Of a stretch of 45,295 nucleotides of DNA, positions 7,407 to 16,578 are shown in pieces. The DNA comes from an uncultured Alphaproteobacteria bacterium (lineage in GTDB: Bacteria > Pseudomonadota > Alphaproteobacteria > RF32 > CAG-239): the NCBI GenBank assembly GCA_944391445.1, contig CALXTL010000014.1, positions 1 through 45,295 of the forward strand, given 5' to 3'. Within the stretch, counting starts at the first letter, position 1. Each line of letters starts with the position of its first letter. The notes under the pieces were generated by a model that had not been told where the DNA came from, did not search any database, and saw only the letters and a list, made by a program, of their open reading frames with translations. A program made the translations under genes and the position numbers.

Positions 7407-7530
7407 GGGCAAACTCAACAAAGATTATTTGGTTGTAACCAAAATTTTACTTCTGTCTGTTAACATAATCCATAATCTGAAGACAAGAAACTCTAAAATG
7501 GATTTTATGCCAAAGAATTTGAGATTTGCC

Positions 7531-8280
7531 ATGCGTCCGCATTCAAAAAACAAGATTCGTCTTTTTGTGGAAACGCCGCTGACTTCGGCGGCTGAGGTTG
7601 ATCTTTCGGCGGATGCCGCGCATTATCTGTGCAATGTCATGCGGTTGAATGAGGGAGATACCTTGAGCTGCTTTAATGCGGCTGACGGCGAATATGACGC
7701 GCGCATCATCAGAGCCGGCAAAAAAAATTGTCGTGTACGGATTCTTTCACAGATAAAAGCTCCGGCAGTCTCTCCCGACATCTGGTTGTTGTTTGCGCCG
7801 CTCAAGAAAGATAAAACGGACTTTGTGATTGAAAAAGCCACAGAGCTCGGTGTGCGGGCAATTATACCGGTCATAACACGAAATACAATAACCGAGCGAG
7901 TGAAGACAGAGCGCTTCATTGCTCAGGCCAAAGAAGCTTCCGAGCAATGTGAGCGGACCGATGTGCCGGTTGTCCGGCCGCCGGTTGCACTGGGGACATT
8001 ATTAGATTCGTGGCCGGCTGAGCGAATTTTGTTTTTCCTGGATGAAAGTCTTGGCGGTGCCGATTGTGTCTCTACGTTTGATCAGCTCAAGGGGCAGCCG
8101 GCCGCTGTTCTTGTCGGGCCGGAAGGCGGTTTTACGCCGGGAGAAAAAGCCGAACTGGATAATCTGCCGTTTGTCCGCGGCATTTCGCTGGGGCCGCGTA
8201 TCTTGCGGGCTGAAACGGCAGCTTGCGCTGCACTTGCCGTGTGGCAGGCAGTTGCCGGCGACTGGAAAAAAGGAGAATAA
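7531..8280 (+). CDS. rsmE: 16S rRNA m3U1498 methyltransferase
   Basis: A SAM-dependent SPOUT-class enzyme that methylates U1498 of 16S rRNA. Family signatures are visible: KDKTDFVIEKATELGV, VGPEGGFTPGE and LGPRILRAETAA, the last two building the knotted SAM site. An N-terminal PUA-like domain starts IRLFVETPL. ATG 7531 is preferred (GAG about 7 nt upstream; 249 residues); in-frame ATGs at 7498 and 7507 are possible. It is the first gene of a four-gene run ending at 10024. The next start lies 1 nt past its stop, and its Shine-Dalgarno overlaps the rsmE 3' end. Confidence 0.93.
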   Translation: MRPHSKNKIRLFVETPLTSAAEVDLSADAAHYLCNVMRLNEGDTLSCFNAADGEYDARIIRAGKKNCRVRILSQIKAPAVSPDIWLLFAPLKKDKTDFVIEKATELGVRAIIPVITRNTITERVKTERFIAQAKEASEQCERTDVPVVRPPVALGTLLDSWPAERILFFLDESLGGADCVSTFDQLKGQPAAVLVGPEGGFTPGEKAELDNLPFVRGISLGPRILRAETAACAALAVWQAVAGDWKKGE

Positions 8281-8281
8281 A

Positions 8282-8938
8282 ATGAAAGTGCTGATTGCCG
8301 ATGATCATGAACTGTTTCTCAAAGGGCTGGAAATGATTTTGAAAGATTCTTTTCCGCAGATTGAGTTGCGTCTGGCCAAAGATTATCAGGAGATATTTGA
8401 ACGAATTTCAGAAGAATGCGATTTTGATCTGATATTGACGGACCTGGCCATGCCCGGCGCCAGATGGCTTGAAGCGCTTGAGAAAATCCATGCGGAACTG
8501 CCGGAAACGCCGATTATCATTTTGTCGGCTGTTTTTGACAAAGAAGTCGTGCAAAAAACCATAGAGCTTGGAGCTGCCGGTTACATTCCGAAGACATCGT
8601 CCAACGCGGTAATTGTCAGCGCCGTCAATTTGGTGATGTCCGGCGGCGTTTACATTCCGCCCGAGCTGTTGCAGGATACCAAACGCGATGAGTTTGACCT
8701 GTTGCGGCAAATTGAAAAAATGCCGGAAACCTCAGACAAAACGGGAATCCTTTCGCCGCGGCAAATCGATGTCTTAAACCTGATCGCCAAGGGGCGGTCC
8801 AACAAACAGATCGCTTATGAGCTGGGTTTAACCGAAGGCACGGTCAAATTGCATGTCACGGCAATTTTAAAAGTATTGAATGTTTATAACCGCACCGGCG
8901 CCGTTGCCGAAGCAACTCGTTTGGGAATCTTGAAATGA
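8282..8938 (+). CDS. NarL/LuxR-family response regulator
   Basis: The 218-residue protein has a receiver domain (1-120) with the acidic pair DDHE, phospho-acceptor Asp in LILTDLAMPG and the conserved Lys in GYIPKTSS. A LuxR-type helix-turn-helix follows (about 150-215): LSPRQIDVLNLIAKG, NKQIAYELGLTEGTVKLHV. It is a phosphorylation-dependent transcription factor. AAAGGAG is 8 nt upstream of the ATG. The stop overlaps the start of the HPt gene (ATGA), implying translational coupling. No histidine kinase is nearby, so its phosphodonor is elsewhere or is relayed through the HPt protein. Confidence 0.93.
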   Translation: MKVLIADDHELFLKGLEMILKDSFPQIELRLAKDYQEIFERISEECDFDLILTDLAMPGARWLEALEKIHAELPETPIIILSAVFDKEVVQKTIELGAAGYIPKTSSNAVIVSAVNLVMSGGVYIPPELLQDTKRDEFDLLRQIEKMPETSDKTGILSPRQIDVLNLIAKGRSNKQIAYELGLTEGTVKLHVTAILKVLNVYNRTGAVAEATRLGILK

Positions 8939-9294
8939 TTGTCAATCCGGAGCGCATCAACGCGTACGCGCGAATATTCGGCGCCGGTAAAATGCAGGCG
9001 CTTTGGGCTGAATATTTGGAGCAGTCGGCGCAAGCCTGGGGCACAATGGATCAGGCAGACTGGAAATATCGCCGCGCCCGATTCCACAATTGGCGTTCCA
9101 GCAGTCTTGTCTTTGGAATGGAAGATTTTTCAGGCCTTTGCACCCGGATAGAGGAAAATATCCTGCAAAACCGCTTTGAGCAATTGCCAAAACAGATAAA
9201 AGAGAGTAAAACCTGTTATGAAAACAGCGTTTTGCAGGTCAGACAAATCATGCAACAGATGGAGATTGAGCATGGGCGAGAAAAAAGTCTCTAA
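8935..9294 (+). CDS. HPt-like phosphotransfer protein
   Basis: A small (119 residues) helical protein. The segment ARFHNWRSSSLVFGM matches the HPt pattern in which the phospho-His is followed by a basic residue, Ser/Gly and a Gly two turns later; LCTRIEENI follows, like the usual L-x2-C-x2-LE helix. His51 would be the phospho-acceptor. It overlaps the response regulator by 4 nt and rquA by 23 nt, so all three are probably co-translated. The assignment rests on motif and context, since HPt domains are short and divergent. Confidence 0.7.
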   Translation: MIVNPERINAYARIFGAGKMQALWAEYLEQSAQAWGTMDQADWKYRRARFHNWRSSSLVFGMEDFSGLCTRIEENILQNRFEQLPKQIKESKTCYENSVLQVRQIMQQMEIEHGREKSL

Positions 9295-10024
9295 AATCCC
9301 ATTTTACAGTAGTTTTGTATATGGTGATATATACAACAGTCTTGAGGCAAGTGAAGCCCTGGACACAAAGTTTTCCGCCCGTTTGCGCACGTTTTTTCAG
9401 TATGACCGGCTGGTAGCCTCTGTTTTGCGGCACATTAAAATGAATCAAAATGTTTTGCAAATGGGGCTTGTTTTTGGCAATGAGATTGATCAGGTTGCGC
9501 AAACCGTCGGCGCTTACGGGCAATACGACATTATTGATGTTAACCCGTTGCAGGTTTCCCGCAATCAGGAAAAATACGGCGCCGTATATCCCTGCCTGCA
9601 TATTTTGGAACAAGACGCGGCAGTTTTGAAAGTCCAAAAACAATATGATGTCGTTTTATGCTTTTTGTTGTTGCAGGAACTGCCGATTGCCACAAAAACA
9701 AAAGTCATCAACAATGCGCTGAATGCGGTCAGAGATGGCGGCTGTGCCATTTTTGTCGACTATCACAATCCGCTGTATGCTCATCCGCTGCGCTACATTG
9801 TCCGGATGTATAACCGCCTGAGACACCCTTTTGCCGAAAAACTGTGGGACCGTGATATTGATACTTTTGCCAAAAACAAAATTGACTTTGTCTGGCGCAA
9901 GAGCACATATTTCGGCCGTATGTTTCAAAAAGTTGTAGCTGTCCGCAAAAATGACATTAGGGAAATTTCCCGGGCAGAGACCAGACAAAAAACGGCGGAA
10001 GATTACTTTTTGCCGGATTTTTGA
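9272..10024 (+). CDS. rquA: Rhodoquinone biosynthesis protein RquA
   Basis: The 250-residue protein has a class I methyltransferase-like fold with features of RquA: IPFYSSFVYGDIY at the start, VLQMGLVFGNEI in place of a canonical Gly-rich SAM loop, DIIDVNPLQV, CFLLLQELP, IFVDYHNPLYAHPLR and RKSTYFGRMFQKVVAVR. RquA converts ubiquinone to rhodoquinone, the amino group coming from SAM. Rhodoquinone is the low-potential quinone that feeds fumarate reduction without oxygen. The ATG at 9272 has GGAGATTGAG in front. It overlaps the HPt gene by 23 nt and is the last gene of the run; the next gene converges with it 9 bp away. A generic methyltransferase is the alternative, but YFG...QKVVA and VDYHNP favour RquA. 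Confidence 0.82.
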   Translation: MGEKKVSKIPFYSSFVYGDIYNSLEASEALDTKFSARLRTFFQYDRLVASVLRHIKMNQNVLQMGLVFGNEIDQVAQTVGAYGQYDIIDVNPLQVSRNQEKYGAVYPCLHILEQDAAVLKVQKQYDVVLCFLLLQELPIATKTKVINNALNAVRDGGCAIFVDYHNPLYAHPLRYIVRMYNRLRHPFAEKLWDRDIDTFAKNKIDFVWRKSTYFGRMFQKVVAVRKNDIREISRAETRQKTAEDYFLPDF

Positions 10025-10033
10025 TTGGGGGTT

Positions 10034-11008
10034 TCAGTCGATAGCCAGAATGCGTGCGGCAACTTTGTCTGTGCAGTCAAGTTTTTGCTTCGGGCAAAAT
10101 GCGGCGGCTTCGGGGCTTTCCAGAGCAACAGCATAACCGCCGTCAAACAGGGACTGCACAAAACGCAAATGCTTTTTTGTCAGCCAGTTTTGCCCGCGAA
10201 AGATCATCACCGGACGGCCGGTGCCACAAGCTTCGCAGCACATTGAAACAGTATCTCCGGTCACGATGTAGTTATCGGCGCAGGCCAGAAATCCCATATA
10301 GGGATTTTCTTTTTTTTCACCCCACAAATATGTATATGCCGGAATATCCTTAAGTTCGTTCATAATCAGTTTTTGGGCTTCTTCGCCGGTACGCCGCGAA
10401 GTCGTAATCAAAATCGAGCCGCCGTCTTTTTGTTTACAGGCTTTGACCGCTCGGGCCAATGCCAGAGCGTTTTCGCTCGTAAACGACCGCCCTTTAATGG
10501 CGCCGCCGACAATAACACCGGTCAGCGGCCGGGGCAGATTGGCAAAAACAGAATCCCATTTTTCTTTGGCTTCCGCCATCGTCTGCGGGGTAACCCGATG
10601 AGGGCAGCCGGTGATATAGAAAAAATTCTCCGGCGAATTTTTTTTGCGGTCATGTTCGGATAAAATTACCAGTTCAATTTCTTGCAGGCCGCTTTTCCCG
10701 GGATACATAAGCTGAATAATTCTTGTTTTGTTGCCGGACAGACGACGGATACACCGCGCCACAGGAAGCGTCCGTCGGCTTACCGACAAAACCAAATCGG
10801 GATACGGGGCTTCCAACGGCGAACTTTTTTGTTTGTCTACGCCGAGCAGCCGCCGGCCGCGGATAAAGTTCGGTAAAGCAGCCGTCCGGGTATAAACAAT
10901 ATTTTTTTCAACCGTGATAAGTCTGTTTCCAAGCGCCTGCAAGATACCTTTGGCCTGGCCGACACTGCCGGCCCGGTCGTCAAACAAAGCCCAAAGAGTT
11001 TTTTTCAT
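10034..11008 (-). CDS. ELM1/DUF1022-family protein
   Basis: The 324 residues match the bacterial ELM1-like family (mitochondrial fission ELM1 domain), typical of alphaproteobacteria. The N-terminus LWALFDDRAGSVGQAKGI, VLSVSRRTLPVA, GGAIKGRSF, ITTSRRTGEEA and the C-terminal GDTVSMCCEACGTGRPV are visible; the fold resembles GT-B glycosyltransferases. The biochemical function in bacteria is not established. It converges with rquA (9-bp gap) and diverges from the small secreted protein at 11105. Confidence 0.85.
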   Translation of the reverse strand: MKKTLWALFDDRAGSVGQAKGILQALGNRLITVEKNIVYTRTAALPNFIRGRRLLGVDKQKSSPLEAPYPDLVLSVSRRTLPVARCIRRLSGNKTRIIQLMYPGKSGLQEIELVILSEHDRKKNSPENFFYITGCPHRVTPQTMAEAKEKWDSVFANLPRPLTGVIVGGAIKGRSFTSENALALARAVKACKQKDGGSILITTSRRTGEEAQKLIMNELKDIPAYTYLWGEKKENPYMGFLACADNYIVTGDTVSMCCEACGTGRPVMIFRGQNWLTKKHLRFVQSLFDGGYAVALESPEAAAFCPKQKLDCTDKVAARILAID

Positions 11009-11104
11009 GTTTAATAACTTTCAAAAAGTCATAGCGAAACGATTCTGATCTCTGTAGTATATTCTTTATCATTGTTAAAACAACCTTTTTGTCGGAGGTT
11101 TCCA

Positions 11105-11407
11105 ATGCGTTTTGTTCTTTTTGCCATGGCCTTAAGCCTTTTTTGCATCAAACCTGTTTCTGCCCAATACGCCGCGCAGAACGAGGCCAAATATATTGCA
11201 ACGCTCAAAGCCGTTGTTAATTATAAAATTGACGATGAAGAAAATTTGAGCGCGGTTGAGCAATTGCGTGAAAACAAGCGTTTTAACAGCCAGTTGATGC
11301 GTATGCTTGAAAAATTGCAAAACACGCGTACTAAAAATTCAACCAACCGTCGGGTATATGAGATTCTGCTCAAAGCCGGCAAAGACGTTTATGACGAACT
11401 GAAGTAA
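11105..11407 (+). CDS. Small secreted protein
   Basis: The 100-residue protein has a clear signal peptide (residues 1-21, ending VSA). The mature part is charged and helical (DDEENLSAVEQLRENKRFN, YEILLKAGKDVYDELK). GTCGGAGG lies 8 nt upstream of the ATG, which decides the start. I do not recognise a family; periplasmic location is inferred from the signal peptide. Confidence 0.75.
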   Translation: MRFVLFAMALSLFCIKPVSAQYAAQNEAKYIATLKAVVNYKIDDEENLSAVEQLRENKRFNSQLMRMLEKLQNTRTKNSTNRRVYEILLKAGKDVYDELK

Positions 11408-11472
11408 TTAAGCTTTGTTTAATAAAAAAATGCTATTCTGCAGGCAGGATTAACAGCAAAAAGGTTGCTCAA

Positions 11473-11637
11473 ATGGTATATGATTTTAAAGAAGCCGTTT
11501 CCAGAATGAACAGCCGTCGGCTGGAAATTATCAGACAAAAGGGCGGCAAGAGTGTTGAAGGTCTGCCTCTGCCGGAAGCAAAGAAAAAAGAAAATGCCAT
11601 TGCGCATCAAGCCCGGATACAGGAGAAAAGTGAATGA
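11473..11637 (+). CDS. 54-residue basic small protein
   Basis: A short open frame starting MVYDFKEAVSRMN and ending ARIQEKSE, rich in Lys, Arg and Glu. Its stop overlaps the start of the next gene as ATGA, the arrangement of translationally coupled cistrons, which is the main support for its being real. AAAAAGG lies about 9 nt upstream. No family recognised; no signal peptide, so cytoplasmic. Confidence 0.6.
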   Translation: MVYDFKEAVSRMNSRRLEIIRQKGGKSVEGLPLPEAKKKENAIAHQARIQEKSE

Positions 11638-11933
11638 AAAAATTTTTATTGGCTCTGCTGTTGTTTGGGGTTCAGGCCTGTACCCGGACGGAAACATTGT
11701 ATTGGGAAGAGCCGGATTATAACCGGCTGGCAGCGCATATGAGCGTGGTGGAAAAGTCGCCGCGCCACGTAACCTATGAATATCGGGACATCCGGGTGGA
11801 TGAAGTGGCGCCGATAGCCGCGCTTTATTGTCAGGAACGCGGCAACAAACAGGCGGCGCTTTACGAAATCACCATGCACCGCAATAACGCGCGTCGAGCC
11901 ACGTTTGTTTGCAAAAATCCGGATGAATTTTGA
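11634..11933 (+). CDS. Small putative lipoprotein
   Basis: A 99-residue protein with a short N-terminal hydrophobic stretch and a lipobox-like GVQAC, Cys16 being the probable lipidated residue (Gln at -2 is unusual). The mature part has two further Cys (ALYC, FVC) that could form a disulfide. It overlaps the 54-residue gene by 4 nt, and its GGAGAAAAG ribosome binding site lies inside that gene. Function unknown; inner- or outer-membrane anchoring on the periplasmic side is inferred. Confidence 0.7.
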   Translation: MKKFLLALLLFGVQACTRTETLYWEEPDYNRLAAHMSVVEKSPRHVTYEYRDIRVDEVAPIAALYCQERGNKQAALYEITMHRNNARRATFVCKNPDEF

Positions 11934-12011
11934 CCCCGGTCAAACTTGCAAAGCCCTGCAATTCTTCCTATATAGCAATATAGATTAAGAATTTGCACAA
12001 AGAGTTTGAAC

Positions 12012-12929
12012 ATGAACAAAAATTTGTACCATATTTTGGGGGTAAATAAAGAGGCAAGCGAGGCGGAAATCAAATCTGCATACCGCAAGCTTGCCCGCAA
12101 ATACCATCCGGATTTGAATAAAGACAACAAAGACGCTGCCGAAAAATTTAAGGAAATTTCCTGCGCCTACGATATTCTCGGCGATAAAGAAAAACGCAGA
12201 AAATATGACAATAATGAAATCGACAGCGATGGTAAGCCGACAGGATTCGGCGCCGGGTTCGGTAATGCCGGCGGTTATCGGCAGTATAGCGGCAATCCGT
12301 TTGGTGGTGGTAATTTTAACGGAGGAGATTTTGACTTCTCGTCAATTTTTGGTGAGGATATCTTTTCGCAGTTCACCGGTGGCCGAGCCGGAGGTTTTTC
12401 CGGGTTTAGCGGCGCAGCGCGTCGCCCGCGCAAAGGCGCTGATATCAACTACACGATGAATATTGACTTTTTGGCGGCCGCGCGCGGAGATGAAAAAACG
12501 GTCAATATCAACGGCAAAAATGTCAATGTCAAAATTCCGGCGGGCACCCTTTCCGGGCAGACGCTGCGGTTAAAAGGGCTGGGCGAGCCAAGCCCGAACG
12601 GCGGCAGCGCCGGCGATGTTTTTATCACTATCAATGTCGATAAACACCCGTATTTTTCGCTGGAAGGAAATAATGTGGTGATAGATTTGCCGATTACATT
12701 TAAGGAGGCTGTTTTGGGTGGCAAAGTCACTGTGCCGACCATCACCGGCAAGGTTGCTGTCAATATTCCGCCATATGCTTCCAGTGGTGAAAAATTGCGC
12801 TTAAAGGGCAAAGGCATCAAAAACGGCGATCAGATTATAAATCTGAAAATCATTGCGCCGCAAAAACCGGATGCCGGTTTGGAGACGGCTCTGCGCAATA
12901 TGGCTGATGAAAAGATAAGGAACTTTTGA
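12012..12929 (+). CDS. DnaJ/CbpA-type J-domain co-chaperone
   Basis: The 305-residue protein has a J domain (4-66: [16 protein letters not shown] and the HPD motif in KYHPDLN), a Gly/Phe-rich linker (about 74-128) and two DnaJ C-terminal beta domains (145-290). It lacks the zinc-finger region, so it is a class II, CbpA-like co-chaperone that stimulates DnaK. A TTG two codons before the ATG is ignored; the ATG gives the family start. Its stop overlaps the next start as TGATG. The neighbour is not a known DnaK partner. Confidence 0.92.
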   Translation: MNKNLYHILGVNKEASEAEIKSAYRKLARKYHPDLNKDNKDAAEKFKEISCAYDILGDKEKRRKYDNNEIDSDGKPTGFGAGFGNAGGYRQYSGNPFGGGNFNGGDFDFSSIFGEDIFSQFTGGRAGGFSGFSGAARRPRKGADINYTMNIDFLAAARGDEKTVNINGKNVNVKIPAGTLSGQTLRLKGLGEPSPNGGSAGDVFITINVDKHPYFSLEGNNVVIDLPITFKEAVLGGKVTVPTITGKVAVNIPPYASSGEKLRLKGKGIKNGDQIINLKIIAPQKPDAGLETALRNMADEKIRNF

Positions 12930-13486
12930 TGCTTCTGGATTCCCTCAAGACTTTCACCTGGTATAATGAACCGGCTAATGTCCGTTTTGTAGAAGAGGGA
13001 ATGCTGGTAGAAACGCTGCCGCAAACAGATTTCTGGTCAGCCGCGCATCACAATTTCAACAAAGACAACGGCCATTTTTTCTACACGGAAAAAAGCGGTG
13101 CGTTTGAGCTGACATTAAAATGGCACTTCAGCACGGCGGTGGCATCGGATCAATGCGGATTGATGATTCGATCAGACAGCCGCAACTGGGGCAAAATCGG
13201 TTTTCTGAGCCCGGATTTGTCATCGCCGCAAATCGGCTGTGTTGTCACCTGCCGAGGTGTGTCAGACTGGTCTTCCCATGCGTTGGCAGAGCTTCCGCAT
13301 GACGCTTGGTATAAAGTCATCCGCCGCGGTGACGATGTCATTTTTTCATATTCGCCGGATGGGCAGAATTTCCGCCGCCAGCGCCTTTTTCGTCTTGAAT
13401 CGATATCTTCGGCAATCAAAGTAGGGGCTTATTGCTGTGCGCCGCAGAATCACGGCTTTGAATGCATTTTGGAAAATATTTTTTAA
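12929..13486 (+). CDS. DUF1349-family protein
   Basis: A 185-residue protein resembling the DUF1349 family (concanavalin-like beta sandwich, once described as regulation of enolase protein 1): TFTWYNEPANVRF, DFWSAAHHNF, DQCGLMIRSDSRNWGKIG, DAWYKVIRRGDDV. No signal peptide, so cytosolic. The ATG shares its A with the dnaJ-like stop (TGATG), pointing to coupled translation. Ligand or activity unknown. Confidence 0.85.
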   Translation: MLLDSLKTFTWYNEPANVRFVEEGMLVETLPQTDFWSAAHHNFNKDNGHFFYTEKSGAFELTLKWHFSTAVASDQCGLMIRSDSRNWGKIGFLSPDLSSPQIGCVVTCRGVSDWSSHALAELPHDAWYKVIRRGDDVIFSYSPDGQNFRRQRLFRLESISSAIKVGAYCCAPQNHGFECILENIF

Positions 13487-13536
13487 TTTTTTGCCCTTTG
13501 CTGTTTTTTATTCCTCTTTCCGCTTCCACAGGCATG

Positions 13537-13641
13537 GTCATGTTCGGACTTGATCCGGACATCCAGGTCAAATGATATAGCTATATTAATCCCCAGGATC
13601 CCCGGGGCTGTTCCTCGCTAAAGCTCAAACCCGAGGATAAC
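13537..13641. repeat. Full-length palindromic repeat element
   Basis: Second full copy of the element at 1361-1465: it starts GTCATGTTCGG, has the core GATATAGCTATAT and ends CCCGAGGATAAC. It abuts the gene remnant on its right. Confidence 0.7.
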
Positions 13642-14010
13642 ATAGAAAAGAGACCTCGCTATTGTCCGACTCACGGCATCTGCAATACCTGCACCAAAAC
13701 CGCGGCAGATTGCTCCACAACTCCAAAATATGCTTTGACATCATGCGAAAGCGGCTATCATAAAGGCACAAACATCTGTTGTGACAGCAGCGAATACAAG
13801 CTCAGTTCATGTCCGGAAAATGTCAATTGCAGATATTGCGGCGGCGGCAATAAATCTCAGTGTCTTGCCAAACATTCATCCGTATTCTTGACGCCGACGG
13901 CTTGTTCTAATTTCTCCAAACCGATTAACGGTGAGGATTTCTCAAAATATCTCGGTTCCATGTGCGCTTTTAACAAATATGTTTGCGACTGGTGTCCGGA
14001 GAAGCTTTAA
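13642..14010 (+). pseudogene. C-terminal remnant of a Cys-rich protein
   Basis: The frame is open from the repeat element to a stop at 14010 and is dense in Cys: RYCPTHGICNTC, ADCSTTPKYALTSCESGY, CCDSSEYKLSSCPENVNC, KYVCDWCPEKL. The signal peptide and start are missing; a TTG at 13735 falls inside a Cys repeat, so it is not a believable start. The spacing (C-x2-C, C-x5-C pairs) recalls larger Cys-rich surface proteins and loosely the locus at 1-2738. Most likely the 5' part was lost at the repeat. A terminator follows. Confidence 0.55.
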
Positions 14011-14025
14011 TTTAATGCCATACCC

Positions 14026-14067
14026 AAAACGCTCTGTCTTCCCTTTAAAGAAAACAGAGCGTTTTTT
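14026..14067 (+). terminator. Terminator, probably bidirectional
   Basis: AAAACGCTCTGT pairs with ACAGAGCGTTTT, with TTTTTT on the plus strand and a shorter T-run on the minus strand. It ends the remnant and may also end infB, whose stop is 23 nt away. Confidence 0.8.
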
Positions 14068-14087
14068 CTGCTTCAAGCAAGTTTTAT

Positions 14088-16547
14088 TTACAGCTTGGCG
14101 GCAATTTCTTCCACTTCATAACATTCGATAAAGTCACCTTTTTGAATATCATTGTAGTTTTCAAAAGAAATACCGCATTCATATCCTTCCTTGACTTCTT
14201 TAACATCTTCCTTAAAGCGTTTAAGCTGGCCGATGGTTCCGTCATGGATGACCACGTTGTCGCGCAGTAGACGGATCTTGGCGCCGCGGCGGACCAATCC
14301 TTCGGTAATCATGCAACCGCCGACTTTACCCACGCCGGTGATATTATAAACCTCGCGGATTTCGGCATAACCGAGCAATTTTTCTTTAAGTTCGGGTGAA
14401 AGCATACCCTCCAAACCTTTCTTAACATCATTCAAAACATCGTAAATGATTGAATAATATTTGATTTCCACACCGTCGCGACGAGCCATATCGCGAGCCA
14501 GCGGATTGGCGCGGACATTAAAGCCGATCACCAGCGCGTGGGACGCCTTAGCCAGAGAAATATCAGATTCCGAGATCGGTCCGACAGCCGAATGCAAAAT
14601 CTGCACACTGACTTCATCATTGGAAAGTTTGTTGATTGTGCTTTCAATCGCTTCAATAGAGCCTTGGACATCTGCTTTGATAATCAGAGGCAAATGTTTA
14701 ACTTCACCGGATTTAATCTTGTCCAGCATTTGTTCCATGGCTGATTTCGCAGACTTAACCAGCTTAGCCTCACGTTCTTTGCGAATACGATAATTGGTGA
14801 TCTCCTTAGCCTGATTTTCGTCATCAACCACCACAAAATCATCGCCGGCCGAAGGTGTCCCTTGCAAACCGAGCACCTCCACCGGGGTTGCCGGCTCGGC
14901 TTCTTGCAGTTTTTGGCCGTGCTCATTGAACATAGCGCGGACACGCCCCCATTCTTTGCCGGCAATGCAAATATCACCCACATGCAGAGTGCCATTTTGA
15001 ACCAGTGCCGTAACCACCGTGCCGCGGCCTTTTTCCATTTTGGCCTCAATGACGGCGCCGTCTGCTTTGCGGTTTGGGTTGGCTTTCAGATCAAGCATTT
15101 CCGCTTGCAGCAGAATTGCATCGACAAGCTTGTCAATATTAATGCGTTTTTTTGCCGAAACTTCAGCGCAGAGACTCTCTCCGCCCATTTCTTCAACGCC
15201 GATACCGTGCTGCAGCAAAGCTGTTTTGACCTTCATTGGGTCGGCGCCGGGCAAGTCGATTTTGTTGATGGCAACCACAATCGGCACTTCGGCGGCCTGA
15301 GCATGGCGGATTGCCTCAATTGTTTGCGGCATAATACCATCATTGGCGGCAACCACCAAAACCACAATATCCGTAACTTTGGCACCGCGGGCACGCATCT
15401 CGGAAAAGGCCTCGTGACCGGGGGTATCAATAAAGGTGATTTTGTCACCGGTAGGCACCGTAATTTGATAAGCGCCGATATGCTGGGTAATACCGCCGGC
15501 TTCTTTGGCGGCAACGTTGGTTTCGCGCAGAGCATCCAGCAAAGAAGTTTTTCCGTGGTCAACATGCCCCATAACCGTCACCACCGGCGGGCGGTGGACA
15601 AGTTGGTCAGGGCGGTCTTCTTCATGGTTGATTGCCTGTTCGACGTCACTGTCGGCCACGCGTTTGAATTTATGACCAAATTCTTCAACAATAATCTGTG
15701 CTGTATCGGCGTCAATCGGCTGATTGATTGTGGCCATCACGCCAAGCGACATTAGTTTCTTGATAACATCGGTGCTCTTTTCGGCCATCCGGTTAGCCAA
15801 CTCCTGAACGGTAATAACTTCAGGAATAATAACCTCTTTAATGACTTTCTCCTGCGGAGTGAGCGTTTCGGCAACAGGCTTGGGCTGCTTTTTCTTAAAA
15901 CGCCGCCGCGGACCGCCGAAGCCATAATCATCATCGTCATCATCGGCATTAATGCTGTGTACATTCAGTTTATTGTTGCGGCGCTGCGGTTCAAAACTGC
16001 GCTTGGTAATTTTTTTGCGTTCTTGTTCAAAGACTTCCTCGCGTGAAACGGGTTTATGCGATGTTTTTTTGCCATAGTTTTCATCATCATCATCGTCATC
16101 ATAGTCATCATGTCTTTTGTCTTTGAGGCGGATAACGGCTTTATTCTCGCTGTCAGGACGAGGTTGCGCGGCTTCGCGTTTGGCTTTTTCCTCTTGCTCT
16201 TTAGCGCGGCGCTGCTCTTCTTCTTCACGCTGTTTGCGCTCTTGTTCTTCTTGTTCTTTTTGCTGTTGACGGCGTTGATTGCGTTCCTCTTCTTCGGCGC
16301 GCCGTTTGTTTTCATATTCTTTGGCTTCGGCAATCAACCGCAGCTTAGCGGCGGTTTCTTCATTGATTTCCACTTTCGGTTCTGTTTTAGTCGCGCCCGG
16401 CGTAATAACTCTCTTTTTGCGGACTTCGACTTGCACGACTTTTTTGCCGTCGCGGTTTTGAGGACGGGAAGCTTCTCCGAGTCCTTTCAGAGTCAGGGTA
16501 GATTTTCCGGATAATGTTAATTTTCCTTTTGCATTATCTTCTGTCAT
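14088..16547 (-). CDS. infB: Translation initiation factor IF-2
   Basis: The 819-residue GTPase delivers fMet-tRNA to the 30S subunit. It has a short N-terminal IF2 helix, a very charged linker (60-235) with long Glu/Arg/Gln runs and two Asp runs, a second IF2-N domain (about 240-300), then the G domain: [12 protein letters not shown] (327-338), DTPGHE and [10 protein letters not shown]. Domains II-IV follow, with the C-terminal fMet-binding region ending EVEEIAAKL. It is the last gene of rimP-nusA-ylxR-infB; rbfA and truB do not follow, which differs from many alphaproteobacteria. Confidence 0.97.
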   Translation of the reverse strand: MTEDNAKGKLTLSGKSTLTLKGLGEASRPQNRDGKKVVQVEVRKKRVITPGATKTEPKVEINEETAAKLRLIAEAKEYENKRRAEEEERNQRRQQQKEQEEQERKQREEEEQRRAKEQEEKAKREAAQPRPDSENKAVIRLKDKRHDDYDDDDDDENYGKKTSHKPVSREEVFEQERKKITKRSFEPQRRNNKLNVHSINADDDDDDYGFGGPRRRFKKKQPKPVAETLTPQEKVIKEVIIPEVITVQELANRMAEKSTDVIKKLMSLGVMATINQPIDADTAQIIVEEFGHKFKRVADSDVEQAINHEEDRPDQLVHRPPVVTVMGHVDHGKTSLLDALRETNVAAKEAGGITQHIGAYQITVPTGDKITFIDTPGHEAFSEMRARGAKVTDIVVLVVAANDGIMPQTIEAIRHAQAAEVPIVVAINKIDLPGADPMKVKTALLQHGIGVEEMGGESLCAEVSAKKRINIDKLVDAILLQAEMLDLKANPNRKADGAVIEAKMEKGRGTVVTALVQNGTLHVGDICIAGKEWGRVRAMFNEHGQKLQEAEPATPVEVLGLQGTPSAGDDFVVVDDENQAKEITNYRIRKEREAKLVKSAKSAMEQMLDKIKSGEVKHLPLIIKADVQGSIEAIESTINKLSNDEVSVQILHSAVGPISESDISLAKASHALVIGFNVRANPLARDMARRDGVEIKYYSIIYDVLNDVKKGLEGMLSPELKEKLLGYAEIREVYNITGVGKVGGCMITEGLVRRGAKIRLLRDNVVIHDGTIGQLKRFKEDVKEVKEGYECGISFENYNDIQKGDFIECYEVEEIAAKL

Positions 16548-16578
16548 TATAAAATATTCTCCGTATCAATATCTAATC

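Noticed and set aside
14862..15755. Long frame antisense to infB (and one at 16056-16514)
   Set aside because: Mirror frames of a strongly coding gene; composition follows the infB codons, including the repetitive acidic region.
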